A stretch of DNA of 64,000 nt from Nocardioides luti (GTDB taxonomy: Bacteria; Actinomycetota; Actinomycetes; Propionibacteriales; Nocardioidaceae). Shown in pieces: positions 16,949 through 25,529 of this stretch. The translations under genes and the position numbers were made by a program. The stretch covers positions 372,001-436,000 of the forward strand of contig NZ_JACKXE010000001.1 of the NCBI RefSeq assembly GCF_014212315.1, given 5' to 3'. Position 1 is the first letter of the stretch. Each line of letters opens with the position of its first letter. The notes under the pieces are model-generated. The model was not told where the DNA came from and made no database searches. It saw nothing but the letters and a program-made list of their open reading frames with translations.

Positions 16949-17851
16949 GCCAAGCCCCAGGTCCGCGAGCACCCGCTCCAGCGTGCGCAGCCCACGCTGG
17001 GCGAAGGCCGGGACCGTGTCCCAGTAGTACGGGATCCCGGTCAGCGCCGGCGCGAGGGTGCAGCCGCGGCCGCGCCGCCAGACGGCGTCGTCGTACCCGC
17101 ACCGCTCGTCCACGACCTCGCGGAACCTCCCGGCCGCCTCGACGGAGAGCGTCGACCAGTACGGCGTCAGGTCCGGGCCCGGGTCGCCCACCCCGAGCGC
17201 GCCGAAGTCGATGACCGCGCTCAGGTGCCCGCCGTCGACGAGCAGGTTCCCGGCCAGCAGGTCGCCGTGGATCCAGACCGGGTCGCCGGCGTGGTCGGGC
17301 GCCTCGAGGCAGTGCTCCCAGGCCCGCAGCGCGGCCGGGCCGTCGATCCGGTCGCCGGCCTCGACGATCGCCGAGCGCACCGACTCGTCCCACCCGCGGA
17401 TCGGGGCGCCCCGGCTGGAGCCGGTCTTCAGCGGGCCACCGGTGGCGTCGACGGCGTGCAGGTCGGCCACGAAGCCGGCCAGCTCCTCGGCCAGCACGAA
17501 CGGGTCGACGTTGTCGGCGGTCGGCGTCTGGCCCGGGAGCCAGGGGGCGACGGACCAGCGGAAGGGGTACGCCGCGCTCGGCTCGCCCAGCGCCACGGGC
17601 ACCGGCAGCGTGACCGGGACGTGATTCACCAGCCGCGGCAGCCAGGTCGCGTCGCTGTCGGCCTGGTCGGCGGCCCAGCCGATGATCGGCATCCGGGCGA
17701 CCAGGTCGTCGCCGAGGCGGTAGAGCGCGTGGTCGGTCCCGAACTCCGCCACCGGCCGCAGCGGCAGGTCGGCCCACTGGGGGAACTGTGCGTCGACGAG
17801 GTCGCGGACCAGCCCGAGGGGGACGTCGATGCCGTCGGCGTGGATGCTCAC
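16946..17851 (-). CDS. APH-family phosphotransferase
   Basis: A 301-residue protein-kinase-like phosphotransferase: catalytic loop WIHGDLLAGNLLVDGG and metal-binding VIDFGALGVGDPGPD. The sequence resembles the actinobacterial proteins annotated as aminoglycoside phosphotransferase, many of which do not confer resistance, so the substrate is open. The GTG at 17851 (VSIHADGIDVPLGLVRDLV) is chosen over longer frames because TAGCCT lies 7 nt upstream. It is divergent from hrpB. Confidence 0.85.
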   Translation of the reverse strand: MSIHADGIDVPLGLVRDLVDAQFPQWADLPLRPVAEFGTDHALYRLGDDLVARMPIIGWAADQADSDATWLPRLVNHVPVTLPVPVALGEPSAAYPFRWSVAPWLPGQTPTADNVDPFVLAEELAGFVADLHAVDATGGPLKTGSSRGAPIRGWDESVRSAIVEAGDRIDGPAALRAWEHCLEAPDHAGDPVWIHGDLLAGNLLVDGGHLSAVIDFGALGVGDPGPDLTPYWSTLSVEAAGRFREVVDERCGYDDAVWRRGRGCTLAPALTGIPYYWDTVPAFAQRGLRTLERVLADLGLG

Positions 17852-17858
17852 CCGGGCG

Positions 17859-17864
17859 AGGCTA
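17859..17864 (-). promoter_or_regulatory. leaderless -10 box for the APH-family gene
   Basis: TAGCCT ends 7 nt before the GTG at 17851. Confidence 0.6.
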
Positions 17865-17911
17865 GGTGTCCGGTGTCGTGGCGTCGACCGAGTTGTCGGC
17901 ACACTGGCACC

Positions 17912-20476
17912 GTGCCCGCCGACCCGATCCAGCGCCTGCTGGCCGCGCCGCCGGACCTGCCGGTCGTCGCGGGGCTCGGGGCCGTCGCCGCCGCTCTCGA
18001 CGACCGGCGCTGCGTCGTCGTGCAGGCGCCGCCCGGCACCGGCAAGACGACGATGGTGCCGCCGTCGGTGGCGGCCTCCGTCGACGGACGCGTCGTCGTC
18101 ACGCAGCCGCGCCGGATCGCGGCGCGGGCCGCCGCCCGCCGCCTCGCCTCGCTGCTCGGCGAGCCCGTCGGCGCGACGGTGGGGTACGCCGTCCGCGGGG
18201 ACCGCCGCTCCGGCGCGGCGACCCGGATCGAGTTCGTCACCACCGGCGTGCTTCTCCGCCGCCTCCAGCGCGACCCCGAGCTCGCGGGCTTCGGCGCGGT
18301 CGTCCTCGACGAGGTGCACGAGCGCCAGCTGGACGCCGACCTCACCCTCGCGCTGCTGCTCGAGGTCCGCGAGAGCCTGCGCCCGGACCTGCGGCTCGTC
18401 GCGATGTCGGCGACCGTCGAGGCCGAGCGGACCGCGTCGCTCGTCGGGGGCGGCACCCCGGCGCCCGTGGTCGCGGTCCCCGGCGCGCTGCACCCCGTCG
18501 CCCACGTCTGGAGCCCGCTGCCGGCGGGCGTGCGCCGCGCCGACGAACGCGGCCTCACCCCGGCCTTCCTCGACCACGTCGCCGCGACCGTGCGCCGGGC
18601 CCTCGACGAGCAGGCGGGCGACGTGCTCGCCTTCCTGCCCGGGGTGGGCGAGGTGGCCGGGGTGGTGTCCCGGCTGGCGGGGGTCGGACCCGGCGTCGAC
18701 GTGCTGCCGCTGCACGGCCGGCTACCGTCCGCCGAGCAGGACCGGGCGCTCAGCCCGGGACCCCGACGCCGGGTCGTGGTCTCGACCGCGGTGGCCGAGT
18801 CGTCGCTGACGGTGCCGGGCGTCCGGGTCGTCGTCGACGCGGGGCTCTCGCGCCAGCCGCGCACCGACCACCGGCGTGGGCTGGCCGGGCTGGTCACGGT
18901 GGGCGTCAGCCGGGCTGCGGCCGAGCAGCGGGCCGGCCGGGCCGGCCGGGAGGGTCCCGGGGCGGCGTACCGCTGCTGGTCGGAGGCGGACCACGCCCAC
19001 CTCGCGGCGCACCCGGAGCCCGAGATCGCGACGGCCGACCTGACGTCGTTCGCCCTCGAGATCGCCGCCTGGGGCAGCCCCGACCCGGCCGGGCTCGCGC
19101 TCCTCGACCAGCCGCCGGCCGCGGCCCTGGACGCGGCGCGCACCACCTTGCGCGCCCTCGGCGCGGTCGAGGACGACGGCACGGTCACGCCCCGCGGCCG
19201 GGCCATCGCCGGCGTGCCGGTCGACCCCCGGCTCGCCCGGGCACTGCTCGACGGGGCCGAGGTCGTCGGGGCCCAGCGCGCCGCCGAGATCGTGGCGCTG
19301 CTCGCCGAGGACGTCCGCGCGCCCGGCGGCGACCTGGTCGCGGCGCTCCGCGGGCTGCGTCGTGGCGGCCCCGCCGCGGGGGCGTGGCGCGCGGCGGTCG
19401 ACCGCCTGCGGACGTCGGTGCCACACGGCGGGACCGACACGGACCACCGGCTCACCGACGACGTCGCCGTCGGCCTGGTGGTCGCGCTCGCGCACCCCGA
19501 CCGGGTGGCGCGGCTCCGGCCGGGCCGCAAGGACGGCTCGACGACGTACCTCATGACCTCCGGCACCGGGGCCACGCTCCCGCCGGGCTCGGGTCTCGTC
19601 GGCCTGCCCTGGCTGGCCATCGCGGACGCCGATCGCCGACCCGGGGTCCGCGACGCGACGATCCGCTCGGCGGCGCCGCTGAGCGAGGACCTCGCCCTCG
19701 AGGCCGCGTCCGGGCTCTGGCACGAGGCCGACGAGGTCGGCTGGGCCGACGGGCGGGTCGTCGCGCGTCGCGTCACGCGCGTCGGGGCGATCGAGCTCGC
19801 CGCGGCGCCCCTCGAGAGTCCCGACCCCGCGCTGGTCGCCGACGCCGTCCGGGACGGGCTGCGGCGCGACGGGCTCGCGATCTTCCGCTGGACCGACGCC
19901 GCGGTCGCGCTGCGCCAGCGGCTCGCCTTCCTGCACGGCGCGCTGGGCGCGCCCTGGCCGGACGTCTCCGACGACGCCCTCCTGAACGCGCTCGACACCT
20001 GGCTCGGGCCCGACCTCGCGCGGGTCCGGGGCGCCCGCGACCTCCAGCGCGTGGACGTGCTCGCGGCGTTGCGACGCCTGCTGCCGTGGCCCGAGTCCGG
20101 CCGGCTCGACGAGCTCGCCCCCGAGACCGTACGGGTGCCCAGCGGGTCGCAGGTGCGGGTGTCGTACGACGGCGAGCAGCCGGTCCTGGCGGTGCGCGTC
20201 CAGGAGGTGTTCGGATGGGCCGCGGCGCCGAAGCTCGCGGACGGCCGGGTCCCACTGCTGCTGCACCTGCTCTCCCCCGCCCGCCGGCCGGCGGCCGTGA
20301 CGTCGGACCTGGCGTCGTTCTGGGTCAGCGGCTACCCGCAGGTGCGCGCCGAGCTGCGCGGGCGCTACCCCAAGCACGCCTGGCCGGACGACCCGACGAC
20401 CGCGCCACCGACACGGGGCGTGCGCCGCCCGCGGGACGCGCAGGTCAGTCGACCCGGTCGCGGGTCGCGCGGCTGA
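17912..20476 (+). CDS. hrpB: ATP-dependent RNA helicase HrpB
   Basis: An 854-residue DEAH helicase: motif I APPGTGKTT (39-47), motif Ia TQPRRIAARAAARRLA, motif II VLDEVHER, motif III SATVE, motif VI EQRAGRAGREGPG, then the helicase-associated domain and the HrpB C-terminal region. Bacterial HrpB is about 800-850 residues, so it is full length. GTG 17912 gives MPADPIQRLL directly before the helicase core. The last codons overlap the convergent 2H phosphoesterase gene by 32 bp. The physiological role of HrpB is poorly known; RNA remodelling is assumed. Confidence 0.94.
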   Translation: MPADPIQRLLAAPPDLPVVAGLGAVAAALDDRRCVVVQAPPGTGKTTMVPPSVAASVDGRVVVTQPRRIAARAAARRLASLLGEPVGATVGYAVRGDRRSGAATRIEFVTTGVLLRRLQRDPELAGFGAVVLDEVHERQLDADLTLALLLEVRESLRPDLRLVAMSATVEAERTASLVGGGTPAPVVAVPGALHPVAHVWSPLPAGVRRADERGLTPAFLDHVAATVRRALDEQAGDVLAFLPGVGEVAGVVSRLAGVGPGVDVLPLHGRLPSAEQDRALSPGPRRRVVVSTAVAESSLTVPGVRVVVDAGLSRQPRTDHRRGLAGLVTVGVSRAAAEQRAGRAGREGPGAAYRCWSEADHAHLAAHPEPEIATADLTSFALEIAAWGSPDPAGLALLDQPPAAALDAARTTLRALGAVEDDGTVTPRGRAIAGVPVDPRLARALLDGAEVVGAQRAAEIVALLAEDVRAPGGDLVAALRGLRRGGPAAGAWRAAVDRLRTSVPHGGTDTDHRLTDDVAVGLVVALAHPDRVARLRPGRKDGSTTYLMTSGTGATLPPGSGLVGLPWLAIADADRRPGVRDATIRSAAPLSEDLALEAASGLWHEADEVGWADGRVVARRVTRVGAIELAAAPLESPDPALVADAVRDGLRRDGLAIFRWTDAAVALRQRLAFLHGALGAPWPDVSDDALLNALDTWLGPDLARVRGARDLQRVDVLAALRRLLPWPESGRLDELAPETVRVPSGSQVRVSYDGEQPVLAVRVQEVFGWAAAPKLADGRVPLLLHLLSPARRPAAVTSDLASFWVSGYPQVRAELRGRYPKHAWPDDPTTAPPTRGVRRPRDAQVSRPGRGSRG

Positions 20477-20957
20477 CCGTGCCGGCATCGGGGTCCCAGC
20501 GCCGCAGCTCGGTGAGCGTCAGCTCGACGTCACCGTGGCCGAGCACGTCGAGCGCCTGCTGGGCGTCGGCGCGCGGGAGCCGCCGCCCGAGCGTCAGGTG
20601 CGGCAGCCAGCCGGGGTGCTGCGGCGACTCGACGTGCGCGCGGATCCGCAGCACCGCCGCCATCAGCTCGTCGTCCACGTCGACCACCCGCGCCAGCGTG
20701 ATCTTGCGGCCGCCCAGCACCAGCAGCCCCGACGTCCGCACGGTCAGCGGCAGCAGCGGCTCGAGCTCGTCGACGGCGAGCCGCTCCACCGCCGCGGTGA
20801 TCGCGGGAGCGGCGACCAGCGTGAGGTGCGGGGTGTTGGTCATGCCGCGGTGGTCCAGCTGAGAGCGCAGCCCGGCGTCCCGGAGCGCCTGCCAGTCCGC
20901 GACGACCGCCTCGCGGCCGGCGTCGTCGGGGAGCAGCTCGAGCGAGTGGTAGAGCAT
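20445..20957 (-). CDS. 2'-5' RNA ligase / 2H phosphoesterase family protein
   Basis: A 170-residue protein with the two HxTx signatures of the 2H superfamily, PHLTLVAAP near residue 45 and PHLTLGRRL near residue 120. These histidine pairs form the active site of LigT/ThpR-like RNA 2',3'-cyclic phosphodiesterases and 2'-5' ligases. The ATG at 20957 overlaps the stop of the photolyase-like gene by one base (TGATG), so the two are translated as a unit. The pairing with a photolyase-like protein is unexplained. Confidence 0.88.
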   Translation of the reverse strand: MLYHSLELLPDDAGREAVVADWQALRDAGLRSQLDHRGMTNTPHLTLVAAPAITAAVERLAVDELEPLLPLTVRTSGLLVLGGRKITLARVVDVDDELMAAVLRIRAHVESPQHPGWLPHLTLGRRLPRADAQQALDVLGHGDVELTLTELRRWDPDAGTVSRATRDRVD

Positions 20958-22444
20958 CACGCCAACCAGGGGGTCGCGCGCCGGGTGTGGGCGGCCTTGC
21001 GGGCCGGGTCGAGGCCGTCGTACAGCTTCGCGACCATGCGGGAGCGCGGGTTCGCGTCGAAGACGTCGTGGTGGTCGCGGACGAACGTCCAGTAGAGCGC
21101 GTCCCAGTCGTCGCGCCACTCGCCGGGACCGAGGTCGGACATCTTCTTGAGGTAGTTGCTGCCCGAGACGTAGGGCTTCGTCGTGATCGCGTCCGCGGCG
21201 GCGAACTGGCTCATCGCGTAGACGTTCGGCACCATCACCCAGTCGTAGGCGTCGACGAACATCTCCATGAACCACTCGTACGCCGCGTCCGGGTCCGTCC
21301 GCAGCAGGCACATCGCGTTGCCGAGCACCATCAGCCGCTCGATGTGGTGGGCGTAGCCGGTGTCGAGCACCCGGCGCAGGACCACGTCGACCGGCTCGAG
21401 CCCGGTCTCGGCGGTCCACCAGCCCTCGGCCAGCGGCCGGCCGTGCTCGAGCCGGTTGCTGGTGCGCATCGCGCGGCCGCGCTGGACGTAGGTCGCGCGC
21501 ATGTACTCCCGCCACCCGATCACCTGCCGGACGAAGCCCTCCAGGGACGCGAGCGGCACGTCGCCGGCGCCGTCGGACGCACGGGCCAGCGCCCGGTCGA
21601 GCACGTCGCGCGGGGACAGCAGCCCGATGTTGAGGCCGGGGGTCAGCAGCGAGTGGAAGAGCACGCCGTGCGCGCCGGAGATCGCGTCCTCGTAGGGGCC
21701 GAACTCGGCGAACCGGTCGGTGAGGAAGGCGTCGTACGCCGCCTGCGCCTCGGCGTGCGAGGTCGGCCAGGCGAAGGAGTCGGCGTTGCCGGGGGCGTCG
21801 GGGAACTCGTCGGCGACCCAGGCGATCGCGTCGTCGACGTAGGCGTGCCGGGACTCCGGGGCGGGGACGGCCGGGACAGGGTGGTTGCGCGGCAGCTTCT
21901 TGCGGTTGTCCTCGTCGAAGGACCACTGGCCACCGACGGGACTCCCGTCGGCCTCGACCAGGACGCCGAGTCGGCGGCGCTGCCAGGTGTAGAAGGTCTG
22001 CATCCGGCTGCGCCCGGAGCCGAGCTGGGCGGCGACGTCGGCGCGGCTGGTGAGGAAGTTCGGGCTCTCGAGCACCTCGTCTGCGGTGAGCTCGTGGCCG
22101 GCGTCCGCCAGCGCGGCGGTGAGGTCGCGGCTCAGCCAGTCGTCGACGACGTCGTGGACGGTGAGCGTGAACGGCGCCAGCTCGGCGAGCAGCGCGGCGA
22201 GGGCCGCCCGCGAGGTGGTGCGCGCCGAGGTCTCGACGACGTGCACCTCGAAGCCGGCCTCGCGGAGCCGGTCGGCGAAGCGGCGCATCGAGACCCGGTG
22301 CAGGACCAGCTTCTGGGCGTGGAAGCGGTACTGCCGGAACAGCAGGTCGTGCTCGACCAGCACGAAGCGCGTGCCGTCCGCGGCGTCGAGGTGCTCCTCG
22401 AAGAGCTGGTGCGGCAGCACCAGGTGGACGGGTCGTTCCTGCAT
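20957..22444 (-). CDS. cryptochrome/photolyase-related protein (PhrB / FeS-BCP family)
   Basis: A 495-residue member of the bacterial (6-4) photolyase/cryptochrome family: N-terminal LVLPHQLFEEHLD and VLVEHDLLFRQYRFHAQKL (antenna domain), then the FAD-binding catalytic domain with GWREYMR, HHIERLMVLGNAM and WFMEMFVDAYDWVMVPNVY. Known members bind a 4Fe-4S cluster through four cysteines. This protein has one cysteine in total, and the segment between SGSNYLKKMSD and DALYW is short and cysteine-free, so the cluster is almost certainly absent. Start at 22444 is 6 nt after TACTCT. Light-driven repair or light sensing is likely. Confidence 0.88.
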   Translation of the reverse strand: MQERPVHLVLPHQLFEEHLDAADGTRFVLVEHDLLFRQYRFHAQKLVLHRVSMRRFADRLREAGFEVHVVETSARTTSRAALAALLAELAPFTLTVHDVVDDWLSRDLTAALADAGHELTADEVLESPNFLTSRADVAAQLGSGRSRMQTFYTWQRRRLGVLVEADGSPVGGQWSFDEDNRKKLPRNHPVPAVPAPESRHAYVDDAIAWVADEFPDAPGNADSFAWPTSHAEAQAAYDAFLTDRFAEFGPYEDAISGAHGVLFHSLLTPGLNIGLLSPRDVLDRALARASDGAGDVPLASLEGFVRQVIGWREYMRATYVQRGRAMRTSNRLEHGRPLAEGWWTAETGLEPVDVVLRRVLDTGYAHHIERLMVLGNAMCLLRTDPDAAYEWFMEMFVDAYDWVMVPNVYAMSQFAAADAITTKPYVSGSNYLKKMSDLGPGEWRDDWDALYWTFVRDHHDVFDANPRSRMVAKLYDGLDPARKAAHTRRATPWLA

Positions 22445-22450
22445 GGGCCG

Positions 22451-22456
22451 AGAGTA
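22451..22456 (-). promoter_or_regulatory. leaderless -10 box for the photolyase-like gene
   Basis: TACTCT ends 6 nt before the ATG at 22444. The divergent dienelactone hydrolase start at 22471 has CATACT at the same distance, so two leaderless promoters share 26 bp. Confidence 0.6.
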
Positions 22457-22470
22457 GACATACTCGCGGC

Positions 22471-23202
22471 ATGAGCCTCCTGGACAGCTGGACCCGTGGC
22501 GAGCACAGCACCGACGGCATGACGCACCCGACGTACCGCAAGGGCAGCGGGCCGGGCGTCGTCGTCATCCACGAGATCCCCGGGCTGACCGACAAGGTGA
22601 TCGGCTTCGGCGAGGAGGTCGTGGCCGCGGGGTTCACCGTGGTGATGCCGCACCTGTTCGGCGACGCGGCCGGCTCGATGTCGGCCGGTGCCGTCGCGAA
22701 GGTGCTGCCGAAGCTGTGCGTGAGCCGCGAGTTCACGGTGCTGGCCACCGGTGAGACCTCGCCGATCGCCGCCTGGACGCGCAGCCTCGCGCGCGACCTG
22801 CACGCCGAGCTCGGTGGACCGGGCGTCGGCGCGCTGGGCATGTGCTTCACCGGCGGCTTCGCGCTGGCGATGATGGTCGACAGCTCCGTCGTCGCGCCGG
22901 TGCTGTGCCAGCCGTCGCTGCCGTTCGCCGTGGGCCGGGCCCGCGGCGCCGACCTGAACCTCTCGCCCGCCGACCTGGCGACGGTCAAGGAGCGGGCGGC
23001 CGGCGGGTGCGAGGTGCTGGGGCTGCGCTACCGCAAGGACGGCGCGGTCGGGACCCGCTTCGACACGCTGAGCCGCGAGCTCGGCGGCGCGTTCCTGCGC
23101 GTCGACCTCGAGGGCAAGGGGCACTCCACCGTCACCGAGCACCGCTCCCCCGAGGCCGTCGCCCGGGTGCTCGGGTTCTTCGAGGAGAAGCTGCGCGGCT
23201 GA
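22471..23202 (+). CDS. dienelactone hydrolase family protein
   Basis: A 243-residue alpha/beta hydrolase. The nucleophile is Cys125 in GALGMCFTGGFAL, as in dienelactone hydrolases (GxCxGG), with the early glutamate in VIHEIPGL and the C-terminal histidine in EGKGHSTVTEH. The family hydrolyses dienelactones in chlorocatechol breakdown, but most chromosomal homologues have unknown substrates and nothing nearby suggests aromatic degradation. It is divergent from the photolyase-like operon. Confidence 0.88.
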   Translation: MSLLDSWTRGEHSTDGMTHPTYRKGSGPGVVVIHEIPGLTDKVIGFGEEVVAAGFTVVMPHLFGDAAGSMSAGAVAKVLPKLCVSREFTVLATGETSPIAAWTRSLARDLHAELGGPGVGALGMCFTGGFALAMMVDSSVVAPVLCQPSLPFAVGRARGADLNLSPADLATVKERAAGGCEVLGLRYRKDGAVGTRFDTLSRELGGAFLRVDLEGKGHSTVTEHRSPEAVARVLGFFEEKLRG

Positions 23203-23219
23203 GCGCTGCTGACCGTCGC

Positions 23220-24239
23220 TCAGCCCGCCGGGCTCCAGCCCAGGGCCGGCCCGAGGTGCGTCGCGATGTCGGTGAGGATCTGCACGTAGTCGTCGTGGGT
23301 GAACGAGAACGGCAGGGCGAACGCGACCTCGTCGACCTCGCGGAAGCCGGCGTGGGCGTACAACCGCTCGGCGATCTGCTCGGACGTCCCGACCAGGTCC
23401 GGGGCGAACATCATCCGCGCGGGCCCCTGCGGGGTCGCCGTGCGGGCGAGCCGGGAGGCGGCGTACGCCTCGTACGTCGCGACCTGCTCCCGCGACGCGC
23501 TGTCGGTCGGGATCACGACCAGGCCCTGCGACACCCGCGCCGCGGGTCCGTCCGGGTGGTGCTCGCGGAAGCGCCGGATGTGGGACTGCTGGATCTCGGC
23601 GAAGTCCTCGGACTCCTCGGCCTTCACGACGCTGCTGGTGAGGAAGTTCATGCCGTGCTCGCCGGCCCACTGCGCGGAGCGCAGGCTGGCGCCGCCGTAC
23701 CAGAGCCGGCTCGCCAGGCCCGCGCTGTGCGGCTGGACGCGGTCGGAGAACTCCTCGATGCCCTCGGTGCCCCGGAACGGACTGACGGCCTCGCCGCGCA
23801 CCATCCGCAGCAGCCGCTCGACCCGCTCGTAGGTGAAGTCCTCGGCGTCGGCGGTGTCGGGGTAGAGCGCCTCGCGGACGTCGTCCCACCGCATCGGCGG
23901 CCCGACGCTGAGCCCCGGGTTGAGGCGGCCGCCCGAGAGCAGGTCCACGGTCGCGAGGTCCTCCGCGAGCCGGAGCGGGTTCTCCCAGCCGAGCGGGATG
24001 ACCGCGGTGCCCAGCTCGATGCGGCGGGTGCGCTGGGTGGCCGCGGCGAGGATCGCGACGGGCGAGGAGATGCCGTACTGCAGGTGCCGGTGCCGCACCC
24101 ACGCGCTGTCGAAGCCGAGCTGCTCGCCGAGCTCGATCACCCGCAGGGTCGACTCGTGCCCCGGTGCCGGGTCGGCGCCGTCGAAGAGGCCGATGGTCAG
24201 GAAGCCCAGCTTGCGCAGGGGAAGGGACGGCTCGGGCAC
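23220..24239 (-). CDS. LLM class flavin-dependent oxidoreductase
   Basis: A 339-residue luciferase-like monooxygenase: KLGFLTIGLFDG start, GFDSAWVRHRHLQ, RIELGTAVIPLGWENPLRLAEDLATVDLLSGGRL and LWYGGAS are characteristic segments of the bacterial luciferase TIM barrel that binds FMN or F420. Substrate is unknown. The GTG at 24239 is chosen because TAGGCT lies exactly 7 nt before it; the longer frame upstream is an antisense shadow. It converges on the dienelactone hydrolase gene with 17 bp between stops and is divergent from the PCD-VOC gene. Confidence 0.87.
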   Translation of the reverse strand: MPEPSLPLRKLGFLTIGLFDGADPAPGHESTLRVIELGEQLGFDSAWVRHRHLQYGISSPVAILAAATQRTRRIELGTAVIPLGWENPLRLAEDLATVDLLSGGRLNPGLSVGPPMRWDDVREALYPDTADAEDFTYERVERLLRMVRGEAVSPFRGTEGIEEFSDRVQPHSAGLASRLWYGGASLRSAQWAGEHGMNFLTSSVVKAEESEDFAEIQQSHIRRFREHHPDGPAARVSQGLVVIPTDSASREQVATYEAYAASRLARTATPQGPARMMFAPDLVGTSEQIAERLYAHAGFREVDEVAFALPFSFTHDDYVQILTDIATHLGPALGWSPAG

Positions 24240-24246
24240 GCTTCCG

Positions 24247-24252
24247 AGCCTA
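24247..24252 (-). promoter_or_regulatory. leaderless -10 box for the LLM oxidoreductase gene
   Basis: TAGGCT ends 7 nt before the GTG at 24239. Confidence 0.6.
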
Positions 24253-24314
24253 GCCAGCGGGTCCTCCCAGCGGACCGCTGAGTGTCCCGGAACCGGATCG
24301 TCCGGGACCGCGCC

Positions 24315-24320
24315 TAGCGT
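24315..24320 (+). promoter_or_regulatory. leaderless -10 box for the PCD-VOC gene
   Basis: TAGCGT ends 6 nt before the ATG at 24327. Confidence 0.6.
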
Positions 24321-24326
24321 CGCGTC

Positions 24327-25034
24327 ATGGACATGTTGACGGGAGCACAGATCACCGAGGCCGACCTGGCCGACTGGCGCCAGCTGGGGCAGGGCCTGCA
24401 CACGAGGTACCGCATCGGAGACTTCGCCGCCGGTGCCCGGTTCGTCGCGGCGCTGGCCGAGGCCGGCGACGCGGGCGGCCACCACCCGCGCGTGACGCTG
24501 GGCGAGGGGTACGCCGACCTGAAGCTGATCAGCGACGACGCGGTGTACCGCGACGGCGAGGGGGTCGAGCACCTCGTCTCCTGGGTGACCCAGCGCGACG
24601 TCGACCTGGCGCGGCGGATCACCGAGATCGCCGCGGCCCAGGGCGTCGACGCCGATCCGGCCTCGCTCACCACCATCGAGCTGGCGCTGGACACGGCGTC
24701 CTCGTCGCGGGTCGCGCCCTTCTGGGCGGCGCTGCTGACGGGCGGCACCGCGGCCATGGGCCGCGGCTCGACGGGCGACGACGTCCGGGACGCGACCGGT
24801 CAGACGCCGATCCTGTGGTTCCAGGACACCGAGGAGCACGACCCGCCGCGGCAGCGCTTCCACCTGGACGTCTGGGTCGCGCCCGAGGTGGCCGGGCAGC
24901 GGATCGCCGCCGCGGTCGCCGCGGGCGGGGTCGTCGTGGACGACAGCCAGGCGCCGTCGTACGTCGTGGTCGCCGACCTGGACGGCAACAGGGCCTGCGT
25001 CTGCACCTCCCAGCGGCCGGCCTCGGAGGGCTGA
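24327..25034 (+). CDS. pterin carbinolamine dehydratase-like / VOC domain fusion
   Basis: A 235-residue protein with two parts. Residues 1-105 resemble 4a-hydroxytetrahydrobiopterin dehydratase (PCD/DCoH): FVAALAEAGDAGGHHPRVTL carries the HHP active-site motif and YADLKLISD follows as in the family. Residues about 115-230 are a VOC (glyoxalase-like) domain ending VVVADLDGNRACVC. Such fusions are common in actinobacteria and are annotated simply as VOC proteins; activity is unknown. ATG 24327 has a leaderless -10 box. The Ser-x-x protein gene follows 33 bp downstream with its own promoter. Confidence 0.82.
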   Translation: MDMLTGAQITEADLADWRQLGQGLHTRYRIGDFAAGARFVAALAEAGDAGGHHPRVTLGEGYADLKLISDDAVYRDGEGVEHLVSWVTQRDVDLARRITEIAAAQGVDADPASLTTIELALDTASSSRVAPFWAALLTGGTAAMGRGSTGDDVRDATGQTPILWFQDTEEHDPPRQRFHLDVWVAPEVAGQRIAAAVAAGGVVVDDSQAPSYVVVADLDGNRACVCTSQRPASEG

Positions 25035-25054
25035 CCGGGCCGTCGGGCCGGGGC

Positions 25055-25060
25055 TAGGCT
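25055..25060 (+). promoter_or_regulatory. leaderless -10 box for the Ser-x-x repeat gene
   Basis: TAGGCT ends 7 nt before the ATG at 25068, supporting that this unusual frame is a real gene. Confidence 0.6.
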
Positions 25061-25067
25061 GCCGGCC

Positions 25068-25403
25068 ATGTGGTCGCTGTGGTCGGAGAACTCGGTGCTC
25101 TCGATCCTCTCGCAGGACTCGGTCCTGTCGATCGGGAGCGCGGCGTCCTTCGCGTCGTTCGCCTCGGTGGGGTCCTTCGCCTCCGCGGGCTCCATCGGCT
25201 CGTCGATGTCGCTCGCGTCGGTGTTCTCCCACCAGTCGAACGGGTCCGCGCTCTCGCACCAGAGCGGCGGCTCGGTCCTCTCGAGCCAGTCCCAGCACGC
25301 CCTGCTCGGCCACCGCACCGGCGGGTCCGTGCCGCCGCGGCTGGTGGGTGCCGGCGTGCTGCTCACCCTCGCCGCGATCGGCGCCCACCGCGCGCTGCGC
25401 TGA
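25068..25403 (+). CDS. unrecognised protein with serine at every third residue
   Basis: A 111-residue protein whose positions 3, 6, 9 and so on to 75 are all serine: 25 consecutive xxS triplets without a break. The two intervening residues are mostly small or hydrophobic (VL, IG, FA, VG, HQ). The last about 30 residues contain a hydrophobic segment (VGAGVLLTLAAIGAHRAL) that could be a membrane anchor. A strict period of three suggests an extended helix or narrow solenoid displaying a serine stripe. I do not recognise the family. A canonical leaderless promoter sits in front and the repeat is at protein level with mixed serine codons, both arguing for a selected protein. Function unknown. Confidence 0.75.
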   Translation: MWSLWSENSVLSILSQDSVLSIGSAASFASFASVGSFASAGSIGSSMSLASVFSHQSNGSALSHQSGGSVLSSQSQHALLGHRTGGSVPPRLVGAGVLLTLAAIGAHRALR

Positions 25404-25529
25404 GGTCGGGGACGGTGCCGTCGCCGTTGCGGATTGGTCACCAACCGCACGTCTGGGGGCACATTTCCTGCGGTTTGTGACCAATCGTGGCGGTCATCGG
25501 AGCCCACAGGCCCGCCCGTATCCCCGGGT

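Noticed and set aside
16946..17851. Antibiotic resistance by the APH-family protein
   Set aside because: The kinase-like motifs alone do not identify an antibiotic substrate, and the context gives no support.
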